Shown here: in pieces, positions 64,000 to 64,000 of the stretch
How the letters are laid out: the number at the start of each line of letters is the position of its first letter
Position numbering within the stretch: position 1 is the first letter of the stretch
Source of the DNA: Silene conica
Lineage: Eukaryota > Streptophyta > Magnoliopsida > Caryophyllales > Caryophyllaceae
Direction of reading: 5' to 3'
DNA length: 64,000 nucleotides
Assembly (NCBI GenBank): GCA_029255685.2
Contig: CM055316.2
Span: 72,617,237-72,681,236 of the forward strand
Position numbers and translations under genes: made by a program
The notes under the pieces: model-generated
What the model was told of the DNA's origin: nothing
What the model saw: the letters and a program-made list of their open reading frames with translations, nothing else
Databases searched by the model: none

Positions 64000-64000
64000 A

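Larger units (their letters stand above)
54351..64000 (-). mobile_element. Element G: Tat-type gypsy retrotransposon, partial at window end
   Basis: The 3' LTR is 54351-55285. The polypurine tract, a long 3' region with tandem repeats and an antisense gene-like unit, and then pol on the minus strand follow. The 5' LTR, gag and protease lie outside the window. The RT, RNase H and integrase segments share one frame broken by three stops, so the copy is probably dead. Confidence 0.88.

Overview
This is plant nuclear DNA, most likely from a eudicot with a large, repeat-rich genome. Nearly all of it is LTR retrotransposons. There are no rRNA or tRNA genes, no CRISPR array and no complete ordinary host gene. 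I cannot name the species.

Layout. (1) 1-1517 is AT-rich intergenic DNA with two foldbacks. (2) 1518-45853 is one nest of five Ty3/gypsy elements, all resolved from LTR ends and 5-bp target-site duplications (TSDs). The outer element 'T' (+, Tat lineage, tRNA-Lys primer site, TSD ACGAG) is split twice. Inside its integrase is 'B' (-, 7241-29615, TSD CCTTT). Inside its 3' LTR is 'E' (+, 33464-45282, TSD ATACA). B is split in turn: 'A' (+, 7612-13858, TSD CTAGG) sits in one B LTR and 'C' (-, 21320-29385, TSD CTTGG) in the other. A, B, C and E are Athila-type with tRNA-Asp primer sites. (3) 45859-46975 is AT-rich DNA with (ATT)n arrays. (4) 46976-53208 is a short GC-rich hAT-like element split by an intact Ty1/copia element (-, 47291-52952, TSD ATTAC). 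(5) 53217-54350 is intergenic DNA with a possible last exon of a host gene. (6) 54351-64000 is a second Tat-type element 'G' (-). Its 3' LTR, long repeat-filled 3' region and pol are visible; it runs off the window.

How the parts relate. T and G have gag-pol frames interrupted by stops, yet each carries a gene-like unit on the opposite strand. In T this is a three-exon frame of about 579 codons that is still open. B and C encode only gag and protease. A encodes a shortened gag-like protein with an acidic middle. E is the youngest copy by LTR identity and encodes gag, protease, RNase H, integrase and an ATHILA-type downstream protein, but its reverse transcriptase has lost its N-terminal half, including the catalytic aspartate of motif A. 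A, B, C and E therefore look like a community moved by enzymes supplied elsewhere.

Most striking signal. A, B, C and E carry about 48 copies of a 33-bp module: two 12-bp dyads of the form GGTCG-RY-CGACC, always 21 bp start to start, with a 9-bp variable spacer. The modules lie in promoters, U5, untranslated regions and in frame inside gag, where the four codons never vary even between diverged proteins. T, G and copia lack them. The same elements share hairpin-plus-polypurine modules and short noncoding blocks that are identical between families. Together these suggest a shared set of cis-acting sites, and I know of no description of it.
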